From contig OY856186.1 of NCBI GenBank assembly GCA_963693315.1, positions 96,142,943 through 96,206,942 on the forward strand: a stretch of 64,000 bases of DNA, given 5' to 3'. The notes beneath the pieces were generated by a model that saw nothing but the letters and a program-made list of their open reading frames with translations, was not told the origin of the DNA and made no database searches. Origin of the DNA: Diogma glabrata. Its lineage: Eukaryota; Arthropoda; Insecta; Diptera; Cylindrotomidae. Position 1 is the first letter of the stretch; every line of letters starts with the position of its first letter. Both the position numbers and the translations under genes were made by a program. Shown one piece after another: positions 1-10,014 of the stretch.

Positions 1-724
1 TTGAAATAATTTCATTTGAATTAAATTTACAAAGGAACGCGTATGCTTCTTCTATGTTTTTAGGTCTCGCTGCCTGGGCGTATCCAAAGTATGGCCTTCT
101 TAAGCCAGATAAAAATGCGGCTAATGCGTCTTCATCTATAAACGTGTTTATAGCTTGCCATGAAGCATTATATAAATGATTTTGCTTCGATAAAGTTTTG
201 ATGTTTTGAACTATTTCTTTTACTTTATTATAGTAAAAATGAACGGATGTTGCGTCACCTTGCTTGGTAGACCACAACTGAGATTTGTAATAGGATAGTT
301 CTTGTCTATCCCCTAAAGCTTCTATAAGAATTGTTTTAATTTCTTCAAAATTTTGAGGATTACCGGCCAGACATAGGATGTCCTTGGCTTTCCCTTCGAT
401 TTTATTACTAATTGCTTGCAAATATAAAACAAATTGCTGCTTAGTAACAATTGGTAAGAAGACATTCAATGTGTCTTCAACTGTTTTCAACCATGCATTT
501 AACTGCTTCCTGTTGCCGTCAAATGCAGGTATAGATTTTATTGGGTCTGGAATGCGGAATAAATCTCTTACTCCTTCATTCCATTTTTTAATTTCACTTT
601 CTTGTAAATTTTTATCAAGATGAGTATTGATCGTTGACGTTTGTCTGTCTTGATCCTCTTGTTTTGCCGACAACATATTGAGTTGTTGGACAATTTGTGC
701 TAGTTGGTTATTAACTTCTTCCAT
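1..724 (-). CDS. Partial gag of a Ty3/Gypsy retrotransposon (runs off the left edge)
   Basis: Gag would form the cytoplasmic virus-like particle that packages element RNA. The minus frame is open from an ATG at 722-724 to the window edge (about 241 codons). The N-terminus is acidic and helical (MEEVNNQLAQIV), followed by a capsid-like segment with the pattern IPAFDGN..LNAWLKTVED seen in Gypsy-type Gag. No zinc knuckle is reached before the edge. The ATG lies downstream of a primer-binding site and leader, so the start is natural. The assignment to Ty3/Gypsy rests on this Gag pattern together with the tRNA-Ser primer site at 1699-1709. The frame is undamaged in the visible part. Pol and any env would lie outside the window. 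Confidence 0.75.
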   Translation of the reverse strand, partial: MEEVNNQLAQIVQQLNMLSAKQEDQDRQTSTINTHLDKNLQESEIKKWNEGVRDLFRIPDPIKSIPAFDGNRKQLNAWLKTVEDTLNVFLPIVTKQQFVLYLQAISNKIEGKAKDILCLAGNPQNFEEIKTILIEALGDRQELSYYKSQLWSTKQGDATSVHFYYNKVKEIVQNIKTLSKQNHLYNASWQAINTFIDEDALAAFLSGLRRPYFGYAQAARPKNIEEAYAFLCKFNSNEIIS

Positions 725-779
725 ATCGTATGGATTTTATCAACTAAGTCACAAAAATTTATTTATATTTTTAGCTTTT

Positions 780-1202
780 CGAGCCTATCTAGTAGTACTC
801 GATGGATACTAACGCCGTATAAACTAAACTAATGTTTCTGAACTTTTATCTGGTTCGTACCTATCTGGTAGTATACGAAAAAAATTAACCCAAACTATTT
901 TCAAAAGACAAAGCTTGTTTATTTAATTTTTAGCTTTTCGAGCCTATCTAGTAGTACTCGATGGATACTAACGCCGTATAAACTAAACTAATGTTTCTGA
1001 ACTTTTATCTGGTTCGTACCTATCTGGTAGTATACGAAAAAATTAACCCAAACTATATTTAGAACCAAAGTTTTTTTTTGTTTATTTCACTATTAGTTTT
1101 TCAAGCCTATCTTGTAGTACTTGATGGATACTAAAACCGTATAAATTTAGGTAATAATTTTAAATTTTAAATTTTGTGTTCGTACCTATCTTGTAGTATA
1201 CG
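780..1202. repeat. Three ~160-bp tandem repeats carrying six copies of a palindrome-like motif
   Basis: Six near-identical sites sit at 780-801, 856-877, 939-960, 1015-1036, 1102-1123 and 1181-1202. All share the core CCTATCTNGTAGTA. Each is flanked by four-base arms that pair (CGAG/CTCG, CGTA/TACG, CAAG/CTTG). The flanks have changed together between copies while the core is constant. The sites form three pairs within tandem units of 159 and 163 bp. They lie between the primer site and gag of a Gypsy element. Confidence 0.8.
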
Positions 1203-1421
1203 AGAGAAAAATTTTATTTCCACAAAACACAACAAAAATTGTTAAATTAAACTTAAAATTCTTACCTCTGCTGTCGTTGAGAGCTAGTTCGGAGTAGCTA
1301 GTAATGTGAAGCGGCGTGAACACAAATCCTCTAGGCGGTTAAAACCTTCAGCCCGAGATGTCACGGTCTTTTGTTAATCAGAATTTAATCGACTTAATTT
1401 TTAGATTCACTCTAAAATAGT

Positions 1422-1580
1422 CAAGAGTGAGTATATTCTACTCTCTTTAAAAAAGGATTCTCTATTTATCAATCAAGAAAAAGTATAGAGCGAGTATATT
1501 GTACTCCCTTAAAAAGGATTCTCTATCTTTCAATTAATTAAACAACGTAGAGCGAGTGTATTCCACTCCCTTTTAATTAA
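1422..1580. repeat. Second short tandem repeat in the Gypsy leader (about 65-bp period, 3 copies)
   Basis: Three degenerate copies contain GAGTATATTNTACTC-like imperfect palindromes (around 1427, 1490 and 1553). The first two are followed by AAAAAGGATTCTCTAT. They lie closer to the primer site than the six-site array. Confidence 0.6.
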
Positions 1581-1698
1581 AGATTTCCAAACTAAACTTT
1601 GTGAATCACAAATCAATCAAAAAAAAACACTTATAACAAAAAACACTTGGACGGAATCACACTGTTTTAACAACACACTACTTAGAAACTCCACTGTG

Positions 1699-1709
1699 CG
1701 GCTGCGCCA
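1699..1709 (-). other. Primer-binding site, tRNA-Ser type
   Basis: On the minus strand the sequence TGGCGCAGCCG is complementary to the 3' end of insect tRNA-Ser (CGGCTGCGCCA). It directly follows ATAATT, as in 17.6/297-type Gypsy elements, which use tRNA-Ser primers. It fixes the element's orientation and the inner edge of the LTR. Confidence 0.65.
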
Positions 1710-1935
1710 ATTATAGGTTGTGGTTACACATAAACCAAAAAAACTATTTTATTTTTAATTAATTTTTATTTAATGATATTTAAACAACCTTATACATTGA
1801 GTTGATCTTAATAACTAACTTTTAAATATAATTTTCCTTAAGAAGTAAATTATTTCTTAATATTAGATTTCAGTAACTATGCAAAGCTAATCATTTTATT
1901 TTATTTAAATTTTATAATAATAATTTGACACCTCA
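1710..1935 (-). mobile_element. Probable 5' LTR of the minus-strand Gypsy element (outer boundary uncertain)
   Basis: The inner edge follows from the primer site at 1699-1709. The outer edge is guessed near 1935, where AT-rich sequence gives way to a different composition. No second LTR lies in the window, so the boundary cannot be set by comparison. Confidence 0.35.
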
Positions 1936-2013
1936 CAAACCATGGGAATGGAATGTTGTATGATAAATGATTAATGTGATTAATCAGCTTATCTCATTGT
2001 GAGACTGGTAATA

Positions 2014-3121
<1,108 letters not shown>

Positions 3122-3122
<1 letters not shown>

Positions 3123-3478
3123 TGGCGACCTACATGGGCGAACGTGAAGGGAATCAACAGAAAAGCGGTCAGAAGGAGACATTAGAAGAATTACTAAGAG
3201 ATCCCAGAGCCGGGCCTAGGCCTTTAACGATAGAAGAGTACTGGAAGAGGCAACACAAACGCAAAGAGCCAGTGGCGGTAGCGGTTACTGAAATAAAACG
3301 GATACGCAGGGGTGTGGAAGCAGATCTGAGAAGATCTATAGCAGAGGCGTACAGGATTCTACACATGAGTAAAGGGGCTGATAGAGCTGTATGGATAAAG
3401 AAGTTACAGGAATTGAAAAAACAAAAGAAGGATTTCAAGAAAGCAAAAAAAGATGCAAAGAAAGTTTCGAGAAGTTAA
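3122..3478 (+). CDS. Small basic protein encoded upstream of gag (unknown function)
   Basis: An open frame of 118 codons starts with an ATG whose A is the final LTR base and whose TG is the start of the primer site. The protein is Lys/Arg-rich, has an N-terminal RPLTIEEYWKR motif, a central basic patch (EIKRIRRG) and a C-terminal lysine-rich, probably helical segment ending KKDAKKVSRS. Similar IEEY-containing short ORFs occur ahead of gag in some insect Gypsy elements, but I know no assigned function. Charge suggests nucleic-acid binding or nuclear targeting (inference). Because the ORF crosses the primer site, the start codon is fixed by the replication signal. It lies in a different frame from gag, 332 bases upstream. 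Confidence 0.6.
3123..3130 (+). other. Primer-binding site, tRNA-Arg-like
   Basis: TGGCGACC directly abuts the 5' LTR. The same start is used by 412/mdg1-type elements, which are primed by tRNA-Arg. The match beyond eight bases was not tested. Confidence 0.55.
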
Positions 3479-3810
3479 AGAAGATGAAGAAGTAGTAATA
3501 TGGGAGAGGAGTCGCGTCACAAAGGAGCAAACTGAAGATGACTGCAGTATGATCTGTAGTTTTATGTTAATATTTAAGATAATAAAAAATTTTTACAATT
3601 AAATAATATTTTAAGAATTGTAGTTAAGAAATTTTGTAACCATTTTTTTTTGAGAATAGAAAATATTAATGAAAACTTTTAGTTATAGGTAAATTAGGGA
3701 ATGTATAATTTTGTAGCCATTAAAAATATTTTTGAAATATATATGTAGGAATGAAAATTATCTTTAGCTTTGATAAATTATGAGAATTTTTTTTTGTGTG
3801 AAAGTATTTG

Positions 3811-4935
3811 ATGGAATCACTAACCGGTGCTGAGAGCGTTATTATACAGATATCAGGGATTGAGTCAGCTTTAAGTGAAAGAAAGCTTTATACACACGAG
3901 GAAATATTGAATTTTTCTGCAAAACTCAAAAAATTACAGGAAAGATTCAGAGATTTGGGTAGGACATTGATTCTTGAATTATCTAACCAAGAATTTGAAA
4001 GATTAAAAAAACGGTTCACTACAGCTTATAAGACTGTTAAACAGTTAATCAACGAATATTCTTACGAGCTTTTAGACAAATCAATTAGTGAAGAAAAAGA
4101 TAACATGTCTCTTTTCGATATTAGTTCAACGTATAAACTGATTCCTCAGTTTGAAGGGGTTAGTACAGGTTTGGAAAATTTTTTAAATCTAATAAGATTT
4201 ATTCCCGATACTCTGAAAGATGCCACTGAAAAAGCGAAGTTAATTGATTTCATTTTCCAGACAAAACTGTCGGAAAAGGCAAGAATTTCATTGAGTTCCA
4301 GTAAGAAACCGAGTACATTAGAGGAATTTGTTGAATTATTTAGAGGAACTTTTAAGAACCGTGAGTCACCAGCAAAAATTCATGCTGAATTAGCAAATGC
4401 TAGACAAGCTAATCTGTTCGCAGACCAATATGGTCAAAAGATTGAAACTCTGATTTCTAAGTTAAACTCGATTCAGATATTGGAAAAAGGGGAAGCGAAT
4501 AGGGATTTGATCGCAGATTTAAATAACCAAATAGGTTTAAATATTTTTAAAACTGGTCTTAACGAGCCGATTAAGGCTACGGTAAATGCATCTCGTCCAA
4601 AGAGTTTAAAAGATGCGATAGAATTAGCTCGAGAGGTGGATAGTCAAAACAGAGCTCAAGTATTAAATTATGGGACAAGAGTCCAGGGGCAGAATTTTAG
4701 AAATAACAGAGGATTCCATCAAAGCTTAAATAATAATAGAAATAGGAATTTTAATAACAGATATAATGGTTACAGTAATAGAAATAATAATAATAATAAT
4801 TACCGTAGAAATAATAATAATGGATATAGGAATAGAAATAATAATGTGAACGGTAATAGTTTTAGAAGAATAAATGTTATGAGCTCGGGAAACGACGAGC
4901 GAGTCTCCGAAGGGGTGGATTCGAGAGACTTATAG
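3811..4935 (+). CDS. Gag structural protein of the 412/mdg1-like element
   Basis: This is the capsid and nucleocapsid precursor that packages element RNA in the cytoplasm. It has 374 codons from the ATG at 3811 (the three bases before it are TTG). Residues about 1-100 are helical and charged. A central capsid-like region starts near IPQFEGVSTGLENFLNLI. The last ~75 residues are an Asn/Arg-rich, low-complexity tail (NNRNRNFNNRYNGYSN) that takes the place of a CCHC zinc knuckle, as in mdg1-type Gag. No break is visible. The frame ends at TAG 4933-4935. The -1 frame is open from 4866, and a GGGAAAC slippery site at 4887-4893 sits in the correct phase for a Gag-Pol fusion. Confidence 0.9.
   Translation: MESLTGAESVIIQISGIESALSERKLYTHEEILNFSAKLKKLQERFRDLGRTLILELSNQEFERLKKRFTTAYKTVKQLINEYSYELLDKSISEEKDNMSLFDISSTYKLIPQFEGVSTGLENFLNLIRFIPDTLKDATEKAKLIDFIFQTKLSEKARISLSSSKKPSTLEEFVELFRGTFKNRESPAKIHAELANARQANLFADQYGQKIETLISKLNSIQILEKGEANRDLIADLNNQIGLNIFKTGLNEPIKATVNASRPKSLKDAIELAREVDSQNRAQVLNYGTRVQGQNFRNNRGFHQSLNNNRNRNFNNRYNGYSNRNNNNNNYRRNNNNGYRNRNNNVNGNSFRRINVMSSGNDERVSEGVDSRDL
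4887..4930 (+). promoter_or_regulatory. Programmed -1 ribosomal frameshift signal between gag and pol
   Basis: The heptamer GGGAAAC (4887-4893) is read in the Gag frame as G GGA AAC, the canonical X XXY YYZ phase. An eight-base spacer (4894-4901) is followed by a hairpin. Bases 4902-4907 pair with 4925-4930, one A at 4924 is bulged, 4908-4910 pair with 4921-4923, and the loop is 4911-4920. The pol frame is -1 relative to gag and open across the site. Slippery site, spacer and stem agree with known retroelement frameshift signals; function itself is inferred. Confidence 0.8.
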
Positions 4936-7900
4936 AATCTAATAATGTAAATTGTAATGAAAGAAATGTTTGTAATTCTAATAAACCACTCAAAATATGT
5001 AAATTAGATAATAGTAAATCAAATTTTGTAATGGCAAGCACTAACATAACTAGAGGAAAAATAACGTTTTTGATAGATACTGGAGCTGATATTTCGCTCA
5101 TCAAGACAAATGTGGTTACAGAGGATGTAAAAATAGATGAGAAACAGTGTAAAATAATTGGTGTGACAAAGGAAGAATCATACACGTTAGGTATGACAAA
5201 GGTATTGTTAGACTTTGACGATGAGAAGATAATGCAGGTATTTCATGTAGTAGATGAAGAATTTCCAATAGGTACAGATGGGATATTAGGGAGAGATTTT
5301 TTGCAGAACAACCTGTGTAAAATTGATTATGAGACATTCACGCTATCAATCTATGTGAATGGTGCAGAAATTTTAATACCTATGAGAACGAGATTACCAG
5401 AGGGTAATAGATTCAAAATACCAGCACGTATGCAGATAGTGAGAGCGGTCAACTTAAACGTATCTGAGGACAGTGTGATACTTAATGAAGAGATATCAGA
5501 AGGTGTATTTGTTGCGAATTCATTGATATCATCGAGAGGAATTACGCATGTTAGGATAATAAACACATTGCATAAGGATGTGGTAGTAGAGAATTTTTCA
5601 CCGAATGTAGCACCATTGAGTGACTATCATGTAATTAATACACTTACAATGAAGAATAATCGGACGAAAGAGGAGAGATACAGAAAATTATTGGAAGAGT
5701 TGAACATTGAAAATTTGGATAACGCAGCGAAAAACTCAATTTTAAAAATCTGTGAAGAATACGTAGATATATTTCATTTAACGGGGGATGTTTTAACAAC
5801 GAATAATTTTTACAAGCAGACCATCTCGACGATAGACAAGAGTCCTGTCTACATAAAAAATTACAGATTACCACAATCTCAAGTTGAGGAGATTAACAAG
5901 CAAGTGGATAAATTAATAGAAGATAAGGTAGTTGAAACTTCGATCAGTTCTTTCAACTCACCCTTACTTCTTGTACCGAAACATGGTGATGGTTTGGAGA
6001 AAAAGTTTCGTTTGGTGGTAGACTTCAGGCAGTTAAACAAGAAGATAATGGACGACAAATTTCCTTTGACTAGATTGGATGATATATTGGACAATCTAGG
6101 AAGAGCGAAATACTTTTCAACATTGGATTTAACTAGTTCTTTTCATCAAATAGAATTAGAAAAGGAGTCGCGGCCATTAACAGCATTTTCTACTAATAAG
6201 GGGCATTACCAGTTCAAAAGTTTGCCGTTTGGTTTGAAGATATCAACGAACAGTTTTCAAAGAATGTTGTCGATAGCACTAGCTGGTCTAGAGGCTGAAG
6301 CATTCTTGTATGTAGATGACATCATTATTTTTGGATGCAGTATAAACCATCATAATGTGAATTTGATTAAGACATTCGAGAGGCTGAGAAAATATAACTT
6401 GAAATTAAATCCAATGAAGTGTAATTTCTTGAAGACAGAAGTTACATACTTGGGACATCTAATCACTAATGAAGGAATAAAAACAGATCCACGGAAATTT
6501 GAAGCAGTTAGGAATTATCCAATACCGAAAAGTGCTGATGAGACGAAGCGATTCACAGCATTCTGTAATTATTATAGAAGATTTATTCCTAATTTCGCGG
6601 AAATCGCGAAACCGTTAAACAACTTAAGCAAGAAGGATGTGACATTTGATTGGACTAAGGAATGTCAAGAAGCGTTTAGTACATTAAAGAACAAGTTGGT
6701 TAACCCACCAATTTTGAAGTATCCAAATTTTGAAGAAAAGTTTATAATAACTACGGATGCATCTAACTATGCATTAGGAGCAGTGTTATCACAGGGGGAG
6801 ATAGGTAAAGATTTGCCAATTTCATATGCAAGCAGATCTTTGAATAAACATGAAATCAACAAACCAATAATAGAGAAGGAGTTATTAAGTATACACTGGG
6901 CCATTAATTTTTTTAGACCTTATGTCTATGGAAGGAAATTTTTAGTAGTGACAGACCACAGACCTTTAGTGAGTCTTTTCACACATAGGAATCCATCGTC
7001 TAAGCTAACGAGAATCAGGTTGGATTTATCTGATTATGACTTTGAAATAATTTACAAGCAGGGAAAGATAAATACGAATGCAGACGCATTATCAAGAATA
7101 GAAGTAAATTCGGACACATTAAAAGCAATGATACCGACTTCCAATATAAATGCCGTAACGACGAGAGCTATGAAGAGAAAGGAGAATAAGGTTGAGGAAA
7201 ACACCACAGATGTGAAGACGGAGTGCACGCTGTATTCATGGAACTGTACCTCAATATCAGAGATAAAGAATATGAGAAGATTATCTTTTGAGAATAGGAA
7301 CTCACGTGAGAAAATTAAAGAAAAATGCATGGATTATAAAGAAAATAAACAAAGTTTGCGTATAATTGAATTAAGTAAGAAAATGAAAAATGGTATTCTA
7401 GTAGTATATAGTGAAAATCTGCGCAGCGCCTTAGGGACTGCATTGGAGAAGCTTATATTAGCTATGAAACGAGAAAATATAAATTATCTAGCGCTAGAGA
7501 TAAATGATGATGTATTCAAACACGTAGATGTCACTGAATTTAAAGATATATTTAATAAGCTGCAGCATAAAATGAATAAAGATGAAAACAAGCAAACTAA
7601 TTTGAAGATATTAATATACAGAGCTCCACAGAGAATTTTAGACAAAGGCAAAATGGAAGAATTGATAAAGATATACCACGATACACCATACACTGGAGGA
7701 CACTCAGGTGTCAAGAGAACGATAAATAAATTAAAGCAGAAATATGTTTGGAAGGATATGAGTAAAATGATCAAAAGTTATGTTAGAAATTGCGAGTCAT
7801 GTGCTAGGAATAAGCAAGTTAGGAATACTAAGGAAGAATTAACCATAACTGACACACCTATGTCGAGTTTTGAAACGATTTCGATGGACACAGTTGGTCC

Positions 7901-8690
7901 ATTACGATTAACAAATAGCAATAGGTACATTTTAACAATTCAATGTGATTTGACTAAATACGTTGAGGCGATACCTATCGAGAATAAAGAGGCGAAAACT
8001 ATAGCAAGAGCGTTAACTGAGAAATTCATTTTAAAGTACGGGAATTTTAAAACTTTAAAAACGGACTTGGGTACAGAGTTTGTAAATGAAATCATGAGAA
8101 ATCTATGTACATTCTTTAAAATATCCCATGTGACTTCGACACCGTATCACCATGAGACACTTGGTTCTATCGAAAGAAATCATCGAGTGTTGAATGAATA
8201 CTTGCTGTCATTCACGAATGATTACAATTGGGAAGAATGGATTCCATATTTTGTTTTCTGTTACAATGTAACGCATTCAGACACTGGATATAGTCCATAT
8301 GAATTGGTTTATGGGAGGTTAGTAACTCTCCCATCGGATGAAAAACTAACGGATAATTCTCCGGTTTATAACTTCGATCAGTACGCTGATGAATTAAGAT
8401 TTCGTCTGCAGCAAGCCCAGGGTAAGGCTAGAGAGTTGTTAATTGCAGCGAAAATAAATCGAAAGAGCACGTATGATAAGAATATAAATCCGTTAGATGT
8501 GAACATAGGTGATCAGGTCTGGTTAAGGGCAGGTGAAAGGAAAAAATTAGATTCACCATTTTTAGGACCCTATGAGGTCATAGCTATTAAGAATCCCAAT
8601 GTAAAAATTAAAATGGGAAACGTAGAAAAATACATACATAAAAATAGATTAAAAATAAATGAGGTAGTAGAAGCTGATAATAGAACATAA
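4893..8690 (+). CDS. Pol polyprotein: protease, reverse transcriptase, RNase H, integrase
   Basis: Pol matures Gag, copies RNA into DNA and integrates it. The frame is entered by -1 frameshift at 4893; the first ATG is at 5031 (numbering below from it). Protease: DTGAD near residues 13-17 and GILGRDFL near 84. Reverse transcriptase: YVDD at 427-430. RNase H: TDAS with Asp 576. Integrase: zinc-binding H883...C921-x2-C924, catalytic Asp 953, Asp 1012 and Glu 1048. A GPY/F module (GPYEV) lies at 1179 near the C-terminus. Domain order PR-RT-RH-IN is that of Ty3/Gypsy. All catalytic residues looked for are present and no stop interrupts the frame, so the element may be active. No chromodomain is evident. 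Confidence 0.93.
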   Translation, partial: RRASLRRGGFERLIESNNVNCNERNVCNSNKPLKICKLDNSKSNFVMASTNITRGKITFLIDTGADISLIKTNVVTEDVKIDEKQCKIIGVTKEESYTLGMTKVLLDFDDEKIMQVFHVVDEEFPIGTDGILGRDFLQNNLCKIDYETFTLSIYVNGAEILIPMRTRLPEGNRFKIPARMQIVRAVNLNVSEDSVILNEEISEGVFVANSLISSRGITHVRIINTLHKDVVVENFSPNVAPLSDYHVINTLTMKNNRTKEERYRKLLEELNIENLDNAAKNSILKICEEYVDIFHLTGDVLTTNNFYKQTISTIDKSPVYIKNYRLPQSQVEEINKQVDKLIEDKVVETSISSFNSPLLLVPKHGDGLEKKFRLVVDFRQLNKKIMDDKFPLTRLDDILDNLGRAKYFSTLDLTSSFHQIELEKESRPLTAFSTNKGHYQFKSLPFGLKISTNSFQRMLSIALAGLEAEAFLYVDDIIIFGCSINHHNVNLIKTFERLRKYNLKLNPMKCNFLKTEVTYLGHLITNEGIKTDPRKFEAVRNYPIPKSADETKRFTAFCNYYRRFIPNFAEIAKPLNNLSKKDVTFDWTKECQEAFSTLKNKLVNPPILKYPNFEEKFIITTDASNYALGAVLSQGEIGKDLPISYASRSLNKHEINKPIIEKELLSIHWAINFFRPYVYGRKFLVVTDHRPLVSLFTHRNPSSKLTRIRLDLSDYDFEIIYKQGKINTNADALSRIEVNSDTLKAMIPTSNINAVTTRAMKRKENKVEENTTDVKTECTLYSWNCTSISEIKNMRRLSFENRNSREKIKEKCMDYKENKQSLRIIELSKKMKNGILVVYSENLRSALGTALEKLILAMKRENINYLALEINDDVFKHVDVTEFKDIFNKLQHKMNKDENKQTNLKILIYRAPQRILDKGKMEELIKIYHDTPYTGGHSGVKRTINKLKQKYVWKDMSKMIKSYVRNCESCARNKQVRNTKEELTITDTPMSSFETISMDTVGPLRLTNSNRYILTIQCDLTKYVEAIPIENKEAKTIARALTEKFILKYGNFKTLKTDLGTEFVNEIMRNLCTFFKISHVTSTPYHHETLGSIERNHRVLNEYLLSFTNDYNWEEWIPYFVFCYNVTHSDTGYSPYELVYGRLVTLPSDEKLTDNSPVYNFDQYADELRFRLQQAQGKARELLIAAKINRKSTYDKNINPLDVNIGDQVWLRAGERKKLDSPFLGPYEVIAIKNPNVKIKMGNVEKYIHKNRLKINEVVEADNRT

Positions 8691-8897
8691 GGAAAATACG
8701 AATAGGCAATATTGTGATAAAAGATTTAAATATATTATATTATAAGATTAGGAAACGAATTTTGTGATAAGTCCTATTTATTAATTCAATTGATTCATGT
8801 TAAGATAAGGATTACAACGATCCTCAGGTAAATCAAAAGCTAGGGATTATTAGTTAAACAATAGAGAAAATTTCTTTCAGAAAGAAGATTTTCATCT

Positions 8898-8910
8898 AAA
8901 AGAGTGGGGA
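8898..8910 (+). other. Polypurine tract
   Basis: AAAAGAGTGGGGA sits immediately upstream of the 3' LTR start at 8911, the expected position for the plus-strand primer. It follows about 200 bases of non-coding sequence after pol, in which no env is present. Confidence 0.8.
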
Positions 8911-9734
8911 TGTAGGGAGCACCTACATCATCCCATATTACCTCATATAGATTAATATTAAGATTAAAGATGATTTCTCAAATCTGTAAATCATACATAT
9001 CTACAAAACAAGAACATACATTTCATTCAGTCCATTTAGCTATACTATTCATGAAGAAATTTAAAAGTTATTATTTTTCAATTTGTGTCATGAACTAAAA
9101 TGATTAAATGTGTTATTGCAATAAATTGTTTAAAAATTTCAAGTTTAAACAATTTTGTTTCAATAACATTGAAAACATTTTTTATTTTTATAAACACATA
9201 ATTTGTGAAAATTGCATTATTTCCTAACGAAATATAAATATCGGAAATAATGTAAAAACAAATTATGAACTGAATTTATTGTTATGTTTCAAAACATTTT
9301 TGTAAAATGTTTATTTTTTTTATTATGAAACATTTCATAAAAATGTTTTATAGATTTTGCATTTAGATGATTAATGGGATGTTTTGATATTTTAGGTAAG
9401 AAAATGGTAAGATATATATATGGTAAAATATAGTTTAGGAGGATAGTATAAGATTACATTTTAGAGTAGGACTAAAGTAGAAAAGTTAGTTTTACTTCTT
9501 ATAGAATGTAATATCATTTATTTTAAATAAAAGTCAGAAATAATAAAATTAAATAAGAAGACATAAATGGATATTGTTTCAATTTGGAATCATCATCGAC
9601 ATATTATTTTGTGGGAGAGAAGTTAATAAGTAAAGATCAAAAGGCCTTTTCGTCTACGATCAGGAATGACCCTCACTTGGTCATCCGCTGTACTTATTGA
9701 CTTCAAAACTCAATATTAACCCACAACCAGTTTA
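8911..9734 (+). repeat. 3' LTR
   Basis: This 824-bp copy of the 5' LTR has one TA unit fewer in the internal TA run. Near-identity implies recent insertion, since LTRs are identical when an element integrates. Confidence 0.93.
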
Positions 9735-9905
<171 letters not shown>

Positions 9906-10014
9906 TTTTTGTTTTTGTTTTTCCGTCTCCGCTTATCATTCATAGTCGTTTGGCACCAAAATTTTTCCGAAATTCCGAGATGAAGCCCATTGCAAAAGGT
10001 AGATTTTTATATGA

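Larger units (their letters stand above)
725..1698 (-). other. Long 5' leader of the minus-strand Gypsy element
   Basis: This stretch of about 970 bases separates the primer site from the gag ATG. It holds two repeat systems (780-1202 and 1422-1580) and no convincing ORF. Reading on the minus strand, 1262-1270 gives CAGAGGTAAG, a good match to a 5' splice donor. Env-bearing Gypsy elements use leader donors of this kind, but no acceptor can be seen here. Leader length and repeat content resemble the arrangement of the Drosophila gypsy leader, which carries an insulator; that comparison is inference. Confidence 0.55.

Noticed and set aside
1358..1729. A TGT...ACA-bounded segment that could be an LTR of the minus-strand Gypsy element
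   Set aside because: The tRNA-Ser primer complement lies inside it and directly follows ATAATT, so the LTR edge at 1710 is the better model. No second copy is available to decide.
3808..3810. TTG codon as gag start
   Set aside because: An ATG follows immediately at 3811; eukaryotic initiation at TTG is not supported.
4877..5337. Minus-strand frames within gag-pol
   Set aside because: Shadows of the pol coding strand, with no motifs. The same holds for the minus frames up to 7774.
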